34,990 nucleotides of DNA from Bacteroidota bacterium (GCA_947451105.1 CANFXY010000014.1:1-34990), one strand, 5' to 3'; shown: positions 26,633 through 34,976, counted from the first letter of the stretch. A program made the numbers and translations. Notes: generated by a model from the sequence alone, not told the origin.

Positions 26633-27721
26633 TTAAAACCACTTTTTGCGTTTGAAATAAACCAACATGCCCAAAACCACTAAGATGGTTAAGCCCCAGA
26701 AATAGTAATAGCCATTTGGGTTGTTTAAAGCAGGGAAATATTTAAAATTCATACCAAATACACCGGTTAAAAAACTCAAAGGCATAAAGATGGTGCTAAT
26801 AATGGTTAGTACTTTCATCACCACGTTTAAGCGGTTGCTCATGGTGGTGAAATAAATATTCATCAAATCGTTGAGCAAACTTTTATGGTTTTCAATGGTG
26901 TCGTAGGCTTGGTAGGTATGGTCGTATACATCTCTAAAATAATTGATGCTTTTTTCTTCAATCAATTCAGAGTTGCCAGAGTCTAATTTGTTTAAGGCCT
27001 CGCGCATTGGTAAAATGTGCTTACTCAAAACCATTAATTCTTTTTTGATGCCTTGTATTTTAAACGAAGTTTCATTGTCGGGGTAATGCATGGTTTCCTC
27101 TTCAATGTCTTCAACCAAGTCGCCAATCTTGTCAATCAAAACAAAGTATTGGTCAACGGCCGTGTCCATGATTTTATAGAGCAAGTAGTCGGCTTTTTTG
27201 GTTCTTATACTGCCTTTTGCGGTGTGCAAGCGTCGGATGATTTCATTGAACAAATGGCTGTCTGTTTCTTGAAAAGAGATCAAATAGTTTTTACCCAATA
27301 TGATGCTGATTTGTTCCGTCTCAACACATTTGTTGGTGTCAGAGTAAAAGATGTTTTTAAACGTTACGAAAAGGTAAGTATCGAACTCTTCAATTTTTGT
27401 TCTTTGTTGGGTGTTTAAAATGTCTTCTTGAACCAGAGGATGCACCTGGAATAGATTGCAAATTTCTTCTACTTTATTTGCCTCATGAATGCCAGTGATT
27501 GAAATCCAGGTTATGCTTTCGTTTTCAGAATACGTTTTACAGGTTTTAAAATCATCGACCACCAATTCTTCGAGTTTGTTGCCATCGTAGTTAATGATTT
27601 TAACCACCATTTTTCCTGTGCGTTCTTCACCCACATACACCATGCTTTCTGAGGGAAGATGCGATTTAGCCGACAGCCTTTTTCTGTTTTTAGGAAGAAT
27701 TCTCTTTTTTAAACGCGCCAT
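26633..27721 (-). CDS. corA: CorA-type magnesium/cobalt transporter
   Basis: A homopentameric divalent-cation channel of the inner membrane. The long N-terminal cytoplasmic domain and helical bundle end in two C-terminal membrane segments: TM1 (VVMKVLTIISTIFMPLSFLTGVFGMN, about residues 301-326) carrying the diagnostic GMN motif, and TM2 (GYYYFWGLTILVVLGMLVYF). The 362-aa length includes a basic N-terminal extension (MARLKKRILPKNRKRL). It is convergent with, and touches, the preceding zinc-enzyme gene. An exact TAnnTTTG element lies 7 bases upstream, in the same intergenic region as the first repeat copy. Confidence 0.93.
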   Translation of the reverse strand: MARLKKRILPKNRKRLSAKSHLPSESMVYVGEERTGKMVVKIINYDGNKLEELVVDDFKTCKTYSENESITWISITGIHEANKVEEICNLFQVHPLVQEDILNTQQRTKIEEFDTYLFVTFKNIFYSDTNKCVETEQISIILGKNYLISFQETDSHLFNEIIRRLHTAKGSIRTKKADYLLYKIMDTAVDQYFVLIDKIGDLVEDIEEETMHYPDNETSFKIQGIKKELMVLSKHILPMREALNKLDSGNSELIEEKSINYFRDVYDHTYQAYDTIENHKSLLNDLMNIYFTTMSNRLNVVMKVLTIISTIFMPLSFLTGVFGMNFKYFPALNNPNGYYYFWGLTILVVLGMLVYFKRKKWF

Positions 27722-27728
27722 GGTATTG

Positions 27729-27736
27729 CAAACTTA
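27729..27736 (-). promoter_or_regulatory. -7 element of corA
   Basis: TAAGTTTG on the minus strand is an exact TAnnTTTG ending 7 bases before the corA ATG. There is no well-placed TTG upstream. The element is just outside repeat copy 1. Confidence 0.5.
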
Positions 27737-27741
27737 AGGAA

Positions 27742-27809
27742 TAAATATTCGCTTTGTCGATAAGATTTAAAAAAAATAATTGGGGGATGGCTTCTCTGAA
27801 ATCGTATTA
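27742..27809. repeat. 68-bp direct repeat, copy 1
   Basis: 65 of 68 bases are identical to 28752-28819, including 59 of 60 in the block beginning CGCTTTGTCGATAAGA. Both copies have the same orientation and are 1,010 bp apart. Copy 1 lies in the corA upstream region, and an ATG at 27815 stands at the position equivalent to the start codon of the gene after copy 2. Confidence 0.95.
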
Positions 27810-27898
27810 ATGAGATGGTTTTTAAGGATGTTTTATACAATTAGTATTTAACAAGAGGGGCTGTTTTGAAAACGGTTTAAAATTTCAAGTCAAAAACT

Positions 27899-28660
27899 TC
27901 AATAAAAAATGCTCTCATATGCAATGAATTTAAGAAATTTGATTTCATCCTTGTTTAGAATTCTTTTTAAATCTTTAATCCTGAATCTTCTGCTTACGCA
28001 AAGTCGAAAACCATTTTCTCCATATAACGCAAATTTGCTAAATTCAATTTTACAGTTCTTTCTTACTGTTTTATTATACTCAAAATAATACCCTTGTGGT
28101 TTTGAAAAATAAGGATAATCAAAGCTATCTCGTTGCTTGTTTGCCAGTATGTGGCGGGCAGTTTTATTGGAAATAGAATCTAGAATAACTTTAGCAAATA
28201 GCTTGAAATTTTCAAAACTCAATGAATTATTGGTTTCAAAATACAATTTCACAAAATGCGATTTATTAATCTCATTTTTAAAGTCAATTGTCCTGATGTA
28301 ACAATATACTTTTTTAGTTTTATATTCTTCTGCAATCATATGATTTAACAAAATTTTTACAAATTTTCTGTTTACCTCATATTCCTCAACATCAAAATAA
28401 TTAAGTTGAAGTAAATCTGAATCCATTACTTTTATTATCAAAAAAGAATCTAGATTAATTTTGTTTAAAAACAATGAATCACTATACGCTTCGATTTTTC
28501 CGGCTTCAATTTTCTCCAAGACTGAAAATGTAATGCTTTGGCATGACATCTTATAGTAATCTATCATTCTATCATTAAGAATAAATTTTTCACCTATCGA
28601 AACTTGAGCATTTAAAACACTAATAGTAAAGAGAAAAAATATATGGACTATGTGTTTCAT
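27899..28660 (-). CDS. AT-rich orphan exported protein between the direct repeats
   Basis: I do not recognise this 253-aa protein. A signal peptide, MKHIVHIFFLFTISVLNAQ, predicts export to the periplasm. The rest is Lys-, Asn-, Phe- and Tyr-rich (for example EEYEVNRKFVKILLNHMIAEE and SNKTARHILANKQ) with no known motif, lipobox or membrane helix. The DNA is visibly more AT-rich than its neighbours: the line 28441-28500 holds only 14 G or C in 60 bases. It runs opposite to the gene after it and is bracketed by two direct repeats, so it looks like inserted, recently acquired DNA. The ORF is intact and its start is the only in-frame Met with a signal peptide. Confidence 0.72.
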   Translation of the reverse strand: MKHIVHIFFLFTISVLNAQVSIGEKFILNDRMIDYYKMSCQSITFSVLEKIEAGKIEAYSDSLFLNKINLDSFLIIKVMDSDLLQLNYFDVEEYEVNRKFVKILLNHMIAEEYKTKKVYCYIRTIDFKNEINKSHFVKLYFETNNSLSFENFKLFAKVILDSISNKTARHILANKQRDSFDYPYFSKPQGYYFEYNKTVRKNCKIEFSKFALYGENGFRLCVSRRFRIKDLKRILNKDEIKFLKFIAYESIFY

Positions 28661-28751
28661 GTGTTTTGTAACAGTTGTAATTTGTTTGCAATTTAAATTA
28701 TTCTGAAGAAAAAGTCAAATGGATAGAGAGGAATACTTAGTGACTTGATTT

Positions 28752-28819
28752 TAAATACCCGCTTTGTCGATAAGATTTAAAAAAAATAATTGGGGGATGG
28801 CTTCTCTGAAATTGTATTA
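28752..28819. repeat. 68-bp direct repeat, copy 2
   Basis: The second copy of the 27742-27809 element. It runs up to 5 bases before the ATG at 28825 and so forms the upstream region of that gene. Within it, TTTG (28763-28766) and TAATTGG (from 28787) are 20 bases apart, a degenerate Bacteroidota promoter layout. Confidence 0.95.
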
Positions 28820-28824
28820 GTGGT

Positions 28825-29400
28825 ATGAAAAAGTTTGTTTCCTTGATCTTTGGTCTTTTGTTCTCTTTGCTTGCAGGCGCGCAACACAAGAAAGCCTTTC
28901 AGTATTTAACATTCAAAACAGATTTGTTAAGGCCTGTTAACTTTGGTGTTGAAATTCCAAGCGGTGAGCGGGGAAGTGTGGATGTGAATTTCGGAACATT
29001 TTCAAGCACTTTGGTTGAAGACATTACTAAAACAGATATTCGCTTTGTTTACAAAAGCCATTTTAAAAAGTCATTAAAGACAGACAATTATCGGAGTACT
29101 TATTTCTCTTCAGGATTTCATTTGGCTGCCTGGACTATGGAGAATTCCCCTAAGCAAGACAATTCAAAAGAATACGGCGATTTGTTTGCCGGTTTTGTTT
29201 CTGTTGGAATAGGAAAGCGCTTAAAGTTTTTAGACTTCTGGGTTTCGAGCGATTTTATGCTCTTGCCCATGGTCAATAATTATCGATACTTGGATACTTA
29301 TGGGCAAACCATAAGCGACAAAGCTTGGAAGTTCCCCGTTATGGTATTTGTTGGTTGCTCTTTTGATTTTATCAATATAAATATCAATAAAGAGAAATAA
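28825..29400 (+). CDS. Predicted small outer-membrane beta-barrel protein (DUF3575-like)
   Basis: A 191-aa exported protein with a signal peptide (MKKFVSLIFGLLFSLLAGAQ). The mature part alternates polar and hydrophobic residues in short strands (FKTDLLRPVNFGVEIP, RGSVDVNFGTFS, YFSSGFHLAAWTME, DLFAGFVSVGIGKRL, FPVMVFVGCSFDF) as in an 8- to 10-strand barrel. The N-terminal KTDLLRPVNFGVEIP followed by a basic residue and SVDVNFG resembles DUF3575-type proteins. The function is not known. Its upstream region is repeat copy 2, and its stop directly abuts the stop of the S8 protease on the other strand. Confidence 0.72.
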   Translation: MKKFVSLIFGLLFSLLAGAQHKKAFQYLTFKTDLLRPVNFGVEIPSGERGSVDVNFGTFSSTLVEDITKTDIRFVYKSHFKKSLKTDNYRSTYFSSGFHLAAWTMENSPKQDNSKEYGDLFAGFVSVGIGKRLKFLDFWVSSDFMLLPMVNNYRYLDTYGQTISDKAWKFPVMVFVGCSFDFINININKEK

Positions 29401-30978
29401 CTATTTAAAACTCGCCGCTGCTTTCAATGCGTTTTCTGCATTCACGATGCCAGCAGTTTTACAAAGTTTTTTATACGTTGTTTTCTTTCTTTTCTTGCCT
29501 GGTTTAATGAATTTAGCTTCCGGTTTTACCACCGAGCTTTCAATAATTTGCTTCACTTGAACTGCGGTAAGATTTGGGTAGTATGACCAAATTAAAGCAG
29601 CTATTCCAGCCACTACTGGAGACGCCATGCTGGTGCCATCGTAGGCATCGTAAGTGCTGTTGCTCACTGTGCTGTAAATTTGTACGCCTGGCGCAAATAC
29701 ATCAACCGTAGCATTGCCATAATTGCTAAAATCTGCCGGTGCTTGGTTTCTGTCTGAAGCACCCACTTCTATCCATGTTTTGCAAAAAGAATCTTTTTGG
29801 TATTGTGCTGAAGGATAAAATATTTGATCGTCATTGTTTGAATGCTCATTGCCCGCAGCATGCACCATTAATACATTTTTACTTTCAGCATAGCGAATAG
29901 CGTCTCTTACAATTGCTGCATTATAGCTAACGCTTTTGCCAAAACTCATATTGATGATTTTAGCCCCATTGTCAACTGCATAACGGATAGCATGAGCCAC
30001 ATCTTTGTCGCGTTCGTCGCCATTAGGTACCACACGAAGACACATGATTTTTACTTTTGGCGCAATGCCGTCAATACCCAAACGGTTGTCTCTTGTTGCT
30101 GCGATAATACCTGCAACGTGGCTGCCGTGCTTGGAGTCAGGACCCATTACATTTTGGTTGCCATAGCCCAATGATTTTGCGTCCTCGTAATTGTCGCCAA
30201 TTTGTTTTCTAGAATCAAAATCAATATTTAAATGGTAGTACAATTTGTCAAACGCTTTTTCATAATCTTCGCGAATGCCTTTGAAAACTTCTTTAGGGGT
30301 CATACCTTCTTTGCAGAAACTTACCACCATAGAATAACCCATTTTAGCATCGACACTTTTAGGGTCAAACTTTAAAAGGTTTTGGTATGAAATGTTAGAG
30401 CTGTCCAATTCACTTAGTAGCGCATTGCTCATTTTTTCTAAAAATTTCATGATGTCGTAATCCTCTTGAGCCGCAGCATAATCTTTTTGATACTGCTTCT
30501 CCATTTTTAGATACTGTTTGTATTCGGCTTTTTCAGCTTTACTCAATTTAGAAAGGTCTTTGCTTTTGAATTTTTCTCTAGCATCACGGAGTAGGCGGGT
30601 AGACTCGAAATTGTCAAATTCAATATCGTTGGCTAAATTGCCAAGGAAGTCCCAACCATTGATGTCATCGATGTAACCATTGTGGTCATCGTCAACCGCA
30701 TTGCCAGGAATTTCTTTGGTATTCACCCAGATATTGTTTTGTAAATCGGGGTGCTTGATGTCTATACCATCGTCTATCACCGCCACAACTATAGGTTTGG
30801 CTTCTAGTGGAATGCCACTTGCACTTGTAGGGATTTGAAATTTGTTGAGACCATCAATAAGGCCTATGCCATAATTGGTGTCTTTGCTGTTGTATTGTAA
30901 ATGCCAATTTTTCGCATGTGATTGGGCCGACAATTGTAAGCAAGCTGTTAGGGTTAACAGCAGGAAAGTTTTATTCAT
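29401..30978 (-). CDS. Subtilisin-like (S8) serine protease with a large insertion
   Basis: A 525-aa exported protease. A signal peptide (MNKTFLLLTLTACLQLSAQ) precedes the peptidase. The catalytic triad reads D69 (VVAVIDDGIDIKHPDL), H284 (SKHGSHVAGIIAA) and S450 (YDGTSMASPVVAG), with the oxyanion Asn at about 377 (HAAGNEHS). Asp and His are about 215 residues apart; subtilisin has a few tens. The insert holds a Lys/Glu-rich helical stretch (SKLSKAEKAEYKQYLKMEK). There is no T9SS sorting domain at the C-terminus, which ends in NAENALKAAASFK, so it is likely periplasmic. It starts 26 bases after sppA and is probably in its operon. Confidence 0.92.
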   Translation of the reverse strand: MNKTFLLLTLTACLQLSAQSHAKNWHLQYNSKDTNYGIGLIDGLNKFQIPTSASGIPLEAKPIVVAVIDDGIDIKHPDLQNNIWVNTKEIPGNAVDDDHNGYIDDINGWDFLGNLANDIEFDNFESTRLLRDAREKFKSKDLSKLSKAEKAEYKQYLKMEKQYQKDYAAAQEDYDIMKFLEKMSNALLSELDSSNISYQNLLKFDPKSVDAKMGYSMVVSFCKEGMTPKEVFKGIREDYEKAFDKLYYHLNIDFDSRKQIGDNYEDAKSLGYGNQNVMGPDSKHGSHVAGIIAATRDNRLGIDGIAPKVKIMCLRVVPNGDERDKDVAHAIRYAVDNGAKIINMSFGKSVSYNAAIVRDAIRYAESKNVLMVHAAGNEHSNNDDQIFYPSAQYQKDSFCKTWIEVGASDRNQAPADFSNYGNATVDVFAPGVQIYSTVSNSTYDAYDGTSMASPVVAGIAALIWSYYPNLTAVQVKQIIESSVVKPEAKFIKPGKKRKKTTYKKLCKTAGIVNAENALKAAASFK

Positions 30979-31004
30979 GAAAGGTAATAAGAATCGATGT
31001 GAGT

Positions 31005-32762
31005 TTATTGAATACTAATTTGGAAAGGCAAGCGCATTTGGAATCCTTGAACAGATAATCCAGCTTGTAGCGATTTGTAATAGGTGTAGAATATGCCTAG
31101 GTCAGATGCCATTTTTTTATCCATCATACTTGAAGACGTGTTTTGGAAAAATTGGGTAAATGGATCTTCGATTTTAGGGTATTCAGCAATACTATACGTT
31201 TTTAATTTAGCCATGTACGCCGCAATTTTAATCGCTTCGTTTATGCCACCATAAGAGTCAATCAATTTATGTTTAAGGGCTTGTTTCGCCGTCCATACGT
31301 GGCCTTGAGCAACCGCTTCAACCGATGCGCTGTCAAGGTTTCTGCCTTTTTCAACCACATTGGTAAAGTCTTCGTAAATACGGTTCACCATGTTTTGAAG
31401 GTACATGCGGTCAACTTCAGTAAGCGCTTGGTCAACGCGGCCAAAGTCAGAATACTGACCGGTTTTAACTGTTTCAAAACTCAAGCCCATTTTGTTCACC
31501 AAAAGTTCGTGCATGTTAGGGAATAAACCAAACACACCAATAGAACCAGTTATGGTATTAGGAAGAGCGATAATAGAATCGGCAAATGCACTGATGTAAT
31601 ATCCACCGCTGGCAGCCACATCGCTCATAGAAACCACCACTGGTTTGATGCCTTTGCATAAGGCGATTTCACGGGCAATGACATCGCTGGCCATAGAACT
31701 TCCACCTGGGGAGTTAACGCGCAAAACAATGGCTTTAACTTGTTTGTCTTCTCTTGCTTTCGCAATGGCTTTTGCCATGGTAATAGAACCAATTGAATTT
31801 TGGTTGCCTTCACCATCCATAATTTCACCAACGGCGTAAACCACTGCAATTTTATCTTTGCTGTCGTCGGCTTCTTGGTCTTGTTTATAATAAACGCCCG
31901 CTTTAACCATGTTTAATTCATCTTTGGCTTTCACCTTGATGCGTTTTTTCATGCTGTTTAAAATGTCATCGTTGTAGGCAATGCGGTCTATCAATCCAAA
32001 ACTAACGGCTTGCGTTGGTGTTTGAATGGTGAAATCGTTAAATGCTTTGCTGATGACAGCGGTATCTAAATGTCTGCTCTCACCTATACTTGTAAGCAAG
32101 GTAGAATATAAATCGTTAAGGTAGTCGGTGATTTGGCTGCGGTTTTCAGGACTTAATTCTGTGCGGGTGAAAGCTTCGATGGCACCTTTGTAAGCACCTA
32201 CTTTTACGAATTGCATGTCAATGCCGAGTTTTTCTAAGGCACCTTTAAAAAACATCACATTGGCGGTAAGACCGTTGAACAAAACACTGCCTGATTTTTC
32301 AAGAAATATAGAATCTGCAACACTCGCTAAGTAATAATTTTTTTCATCGTAGTAGGGCGCCATGGTGTATACGAACTTGCCTGATTTTTTGAAATCGGCC
32401 AAGGCATTTCTAATTTCCAATATGCTGGCGTAACCAGTGCCGTTAACATTTGTTTTTAAATAAAGGCCTTTGATTTTAGAATCACCTTTTGCGTTTTTAA
32501 TTACTTCAAGAATCTTATCTAGACCTAAGAATTGAATTTCACCATCGGGCTTGAACAGGCTCATGAGATCGGCATCCGTTCTTTCAGGCACATCGTAATC
32601 TACACGCAACTCGAGAATAGAATTGTCTTTGACACTTACTGTTTTTTTACTGCTGGAACTGATAAGTCCCATAACGGTAAAGAACAACAACACCCCAAGA
32701 AATAGGAAGGTGATGAAGAGCCCAACAATGGTTGCAAATGTATATTTTAAAAATTCTTTCAT
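31005..32762 (-). CDS. sppA: Signal peptide peptidase SppA (protease IV)
   Basis: A membrane-bound serine protease that degrades cleaved signal peptides. The N-terminal membrane anchor is at about residues 8-35 (TFATIVGLFITFLFLGVLLFF). The protein has the duplicated 67-kDa layout: the first half supplies the catalytic Lys in VGAYKGAIEAF (K192), and the second half supplies the Ser in SDVAASGGYYIS (S385), with the conserved RVNSPGGSSMASD near 348. The 585-aa length is close to E. coli SppA (618). A degenerate -7 element (TTATTTTGC, minus strand) sits about 24 bases upstream. The S8 protease gene follows after 26 bases. Confidence 0.94.
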   Translation of the reverse strand: MKEFLKYTFATIVGLFITFLFLGVLLFFTVMGLISSSSKKTVSVKDNSILELRVDYDVPERTDADLMSLFKPDGEIQFLGLDKILEVIKNAKGDSKIKGLYLKTNVNGTGYASILEIRNALADFKKSGKFVYTMAPYYDEKNYYLASVADSIFLEKSGSVLFNGLTANVMFFKGALEKLGIDMQFVKVGAYKGAIEAFTRTELSPENRSQITDYLNDLYSTLLTSIGESRHLDTAVISKAFNDFTIQTPTQAVSFGLIDRIAYNDDILNSMKKRIKVKAKDELNMVKAGVYYKQDQEADDSKDKIAVVYAVGEIMDGEGNQNSIGSITMAKAIAKAREDKQVKAIVLRVNSPGGSSMASDVIAREIALCKGIKPVVVSMSDVAASGGYYISAFADSIIALPNTITGSIGVFGLFPNMHELLVNKMGLSFETVKTGQYSDFGRVDQALTEVDRMYLQNMVNRIYEDFTNVVEKGRNLDSASVEAVAQGHVWTAKQALKHKLIDSYGGINEAIKIAAYMAKLKTYSIAEYPKIEDPFTQFFQNTSSSMMDKKMASDLGIFYTYYKSLQAGLSVQGFQMRLPFQISIQ

Positions 32763-32856
32763 GTTTGATTACGCTGATGAACCTGCAAAATAATGCCGTC
32801 AGTTATAGTTATTCGCCCAAATTCGATAAACGGCAAAATAAGGGGATGAAAGCGTG

Positions 32857-32880
32857 TAACCTATAAATAAGAATAGGTTA
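32857..32880. repeat. Inverted repeat in the sppA-purB divergent region
   Basis: A perfect 8-bp inverted repeat (TAACCTAT / ATAGGTTA) with an 8-base spacer lies in the 247-bp region between the divergent sppA and purB genes. No T-run follows, so it is not a terminator. It could be an operator or chance. The rest of the region holds only the purB -7 element and no ORF I support. Confidence 0.4.
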
Positions 32881-32996
32881 AATGGAGGTCGAATGGGCAA
32901 AAAGTTAGCACCCAAATGTTGGTGAAAGAATAAAGCCAAAAGGGACTTTGTTTTAAATGATGATAAATTGTGGCTACATTCTTCAAAAATCAAATG

Positions 32997-33004
32997 TATT
33001 TTTG
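32997..33004 (+). promoter_or_regulatory. -7 element of purB
   Basis: TATTTTTG is an exact TAnnTTTG, 5 bases before the ATG at 33010 (TATTTTTGCAGCGATG). The nearest TTG upstream is 26 bases away, longer than usual. Confidence 0.6.
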
Positions 33005-33009
33005 CAGCG

Positions 33010-34356
33010 ATGTTACTGAATGAACTCACTGCCATAAGTCCTGTAGACGGTCGTTACCGTTCTAAAACCGAAAGTTTAGCCAAATATTTCTCTGAATTCG
33101 GATTGATCAAATACCGTGTTCAAGTAGAAGTTGAGTATTTAATTTATTTAAATTCTATAGGCCTGAAAGGTTTTGATACCCCATTCAGCAGCGAACAAAT
33201 TTCAGCTTTGCGTGGCATTTATCAAAATTTCACCGAGGCTATGGCATTGACTATTAAGGAGACTGAGAAAACCACCAACCACGACGTGAAAGCGGTTGAG
33301 TATTTCTTAAAGGCTGAATTGGACAAATTGAATTTGAGCCACGAAAAAGAATGGGTGCATTTCGGTTTAACCTCACAAGACATCAACAACACCGCAATTC
33401 CATTAAGTTTAAAAGAAGCTTTACAGGATGTTGTTTTGCCAAGTTTGCAAAACATTATTGCTGTTTTAGACAAAATGGCAAGCGCTTACAATGAAGTGCC
33501 TATGTTGGCTAGAACCCATGGTCAGGCAGCGAGTCCGACGAAATTGGGCAAAGAAATTATGGTTTTCGTGTCGCGTTTGAAAGTGCAACATGAACAGTTG
33601 TTGATGATACCTTTCTCTGCAAAATTTGGTGGCGCAACTGGCAACTTCAATGCACATTACATCGCTTTCCCAGATAAGAATTGGCAAGATTTCGGAAATG
33701 GATTTGTAGAGAATGTTTTAAAACTTAACAGAAGCTATCCAACCACACAAATAGAGCACTACGACAACCTAGCAGCGATGTTTGATGTGTTCAAACGCAT
33801 TGATACCATTTTGATTGATTTGAGCCGTGACATTTGGCAATACATATCGATGGACTATTTCAAACAAAAATTGAAAGCCGGAGAAATTGGCAGCAGTGCC
33901 ATGCCTCATAAAGTCAACCCAATTGACTTTGAAAATGCAGAGGGTAACTTGGGTATTGCGAATGCGATCTTTGAACACTTGTCAGCGAAGCTACCAATAT
34001 CAAGATTGCAAAGAGACTTAACCGATTCAACGGTATTGCGCAATATTGGTGTTCCCTTTTCACATTGTTTAATTGCGTTTTCTAGCTTGGAAAAAGGCTT
34101 GGGTAAATTGATTTTAAATCAAGATGCCATAGCCCGCGACTTAGACAACAATTGGGCGGTGGTAGCTGAGGCCATACAAACCATTTTAAGAAGTATAGGC
34201 TATCCAAATCCATACGAGGCATTGAAAGATTTAACCAGAACCAATACCCATATTGGCGAAGCAGAGATCAAAGCTTTCGTAGAGCAATTGAATGTGCCGG
34301 AAGATGTAAAGTCGCGCTTGAGACTCATCAGTCCATCGACATATACGGGGGAGTAA
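33010..34356 (+). CDS. purB: Adenylosuccinate lyase
   Basis: Catalyses two fumarate-releasing steps of purine synthesis (SAICAR to AICAR and adenylosuccinate to AMP). The ATG at 33010 (448 aa) is used because the track's TTG at 32968 lies upstream of the -7 element. The three signature regions of the fumarase/aspartase superfamily are present: TTNHDVKAVEYFL (about residues 84-96), the LTSQDINNTAI segment and the signature GSSAMPHKVNPIDFENAEGN (near 283-302), with ARTHGQAASPT near 159. The length matches E. coli PurB (456). It is convergent with the GNAT gene across a 54-bp gap. Confidence 0.96.
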   Translation: MLLNELTAISPVDGRYRSKTESLAKYFSEFGLIKYRVQVEVEYLIYLNSIGLKGFDTPFSSEQISALRGIYQNFTEAMALTIKETEKTTNHDVKAVEYFLKAELDKLNLSHEKEWVHFGLTSQDINNTAIPLSLKEALQDVVLPSLQNIIAVLDKMASAYNEVPMLARTHGQAASPTKLGKEIMVFVSRLKVQHEQLLMIPFSAKFGGATGNFNAHYIAFPDKNWQDFGNGFVENVLKLNRSYPTTQIEHYDNLAAMFDVFKRIDTILIDLSRDIWQYISMDYFKQKLKAGEIGSSAMPHKVNPIDFENAEGNLGIANAIFEHLSAKLPISRLQRDLTDSTVLRNIGVPFSHCLIAFSSLEKGLGKLILNQDAIARDLDNNWAVVAEAIQTILRSIGYPNPYEALKDLTRTNTHIGEAEIKAFVEQLNVPEDVKSRLRLISPSTYTGE

Positions 34357-34410
34357 GCGCTTGTTTTTTCGGGTAGTTCTATGGCCGATGAACTCATAGT
34401 GAATTAACTT

Positions 34411-34935
34411 TTACTTTCTTAAATCCAATTTCATCATCAAATCGGTTTGTTCTTCGGGTCCAAATTTGAAGATGTGTTGGTCGAAGACCACAAAGCCATT
34501 TTTCTTGTAAAAGTTAACGGCGCGTTTGTTTTCCTCCCATACGCCTAGCCACACATAGTGGATGTTTTCCTCTACAGCTCTTTGCAGGGCTTTGTCAAAT
34601 AGTATCTGACCAATGTTTTTTCCATGCTGGTCGTGAAGCACATAGATGCGCTCAATTTCCATAGCACTGTGGTCCTTAAGCTCTGTTTGGGCTTGGGCAA
34701 AATTAATCTTCAAATATCCAATAGGCAGTTGTTCCTGCTTGATGAAATAGAATTCAGAACCAGGGGTGTTTAATTCTTGTTTTAATTTTTCTAATGAAAA
34801 GTTTTCATCCAAGTACAAGCGCATGTTCTCTTCATCGTTAGAATCTGCGAAGGTTTCGAAGAAAGTCTGCTTGCCGATTTCTTGCAAGCTTTCTAATTCT
34901 TGTTCTGTGATTTGCGAGAGATTGAACATGGTCAT
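34411..34935 (-). CDS. GNAT-family N-acetyltransferase
   Basis: A 174-aa acetyl-CoA-dependent acyltransferase. Motif A is IERIYVLHDQHGKNIGQILFDKAL (about residues 89-112; QHGKNIG is the pyrophosphate-binding loop), and motif B is VWLGVWEENKRAVNFYKKNGFVVFD (near 123-147). This is a complete single GNAT domain. The substrate cannot be told; small-molecule or protein acetylation are both possible. A second in-frame Met lies two codons after the start, so the exact start is uncertain. Confidence 0.9.
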   Translation of the reverse strand: MTMFNLSQITEQELESLQEIGKQTFFETFADSNDEENMRLYLDENFSLEKLKQELNTPGSEFYFIKQEQLPIGYLKINFAQAQTELKDHSAMEIERIYVLHDQHGKNIGQILFDKALQRAVEENIHYVWLGVWEENKRAVNFYKKNGFVVFDQHIFKFGPEEQTDLMMKLDLRK

Positions 34936-34968
34936 TGAGCTAGGTTAAAAGTAAGAATTACTTTGCTT

Positions 34969-34976
34969 CAAATTTA
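34969..34976 (-). promoter_or_regulatory. -7 element of the GNAT gene
   Basis: TAAATTTG on the minus strand is an exact TAnnTTTG, 33 bases before the ATG. The expected TTG would lie beyond the window end. Confidence 0.5.

Noticed and set aside
27742-28819. Insertion sequence or CRISPR unit
   Set aside because: No transposase, no terminal inverted repeats and only two repeat copies with a 942-bp interval.
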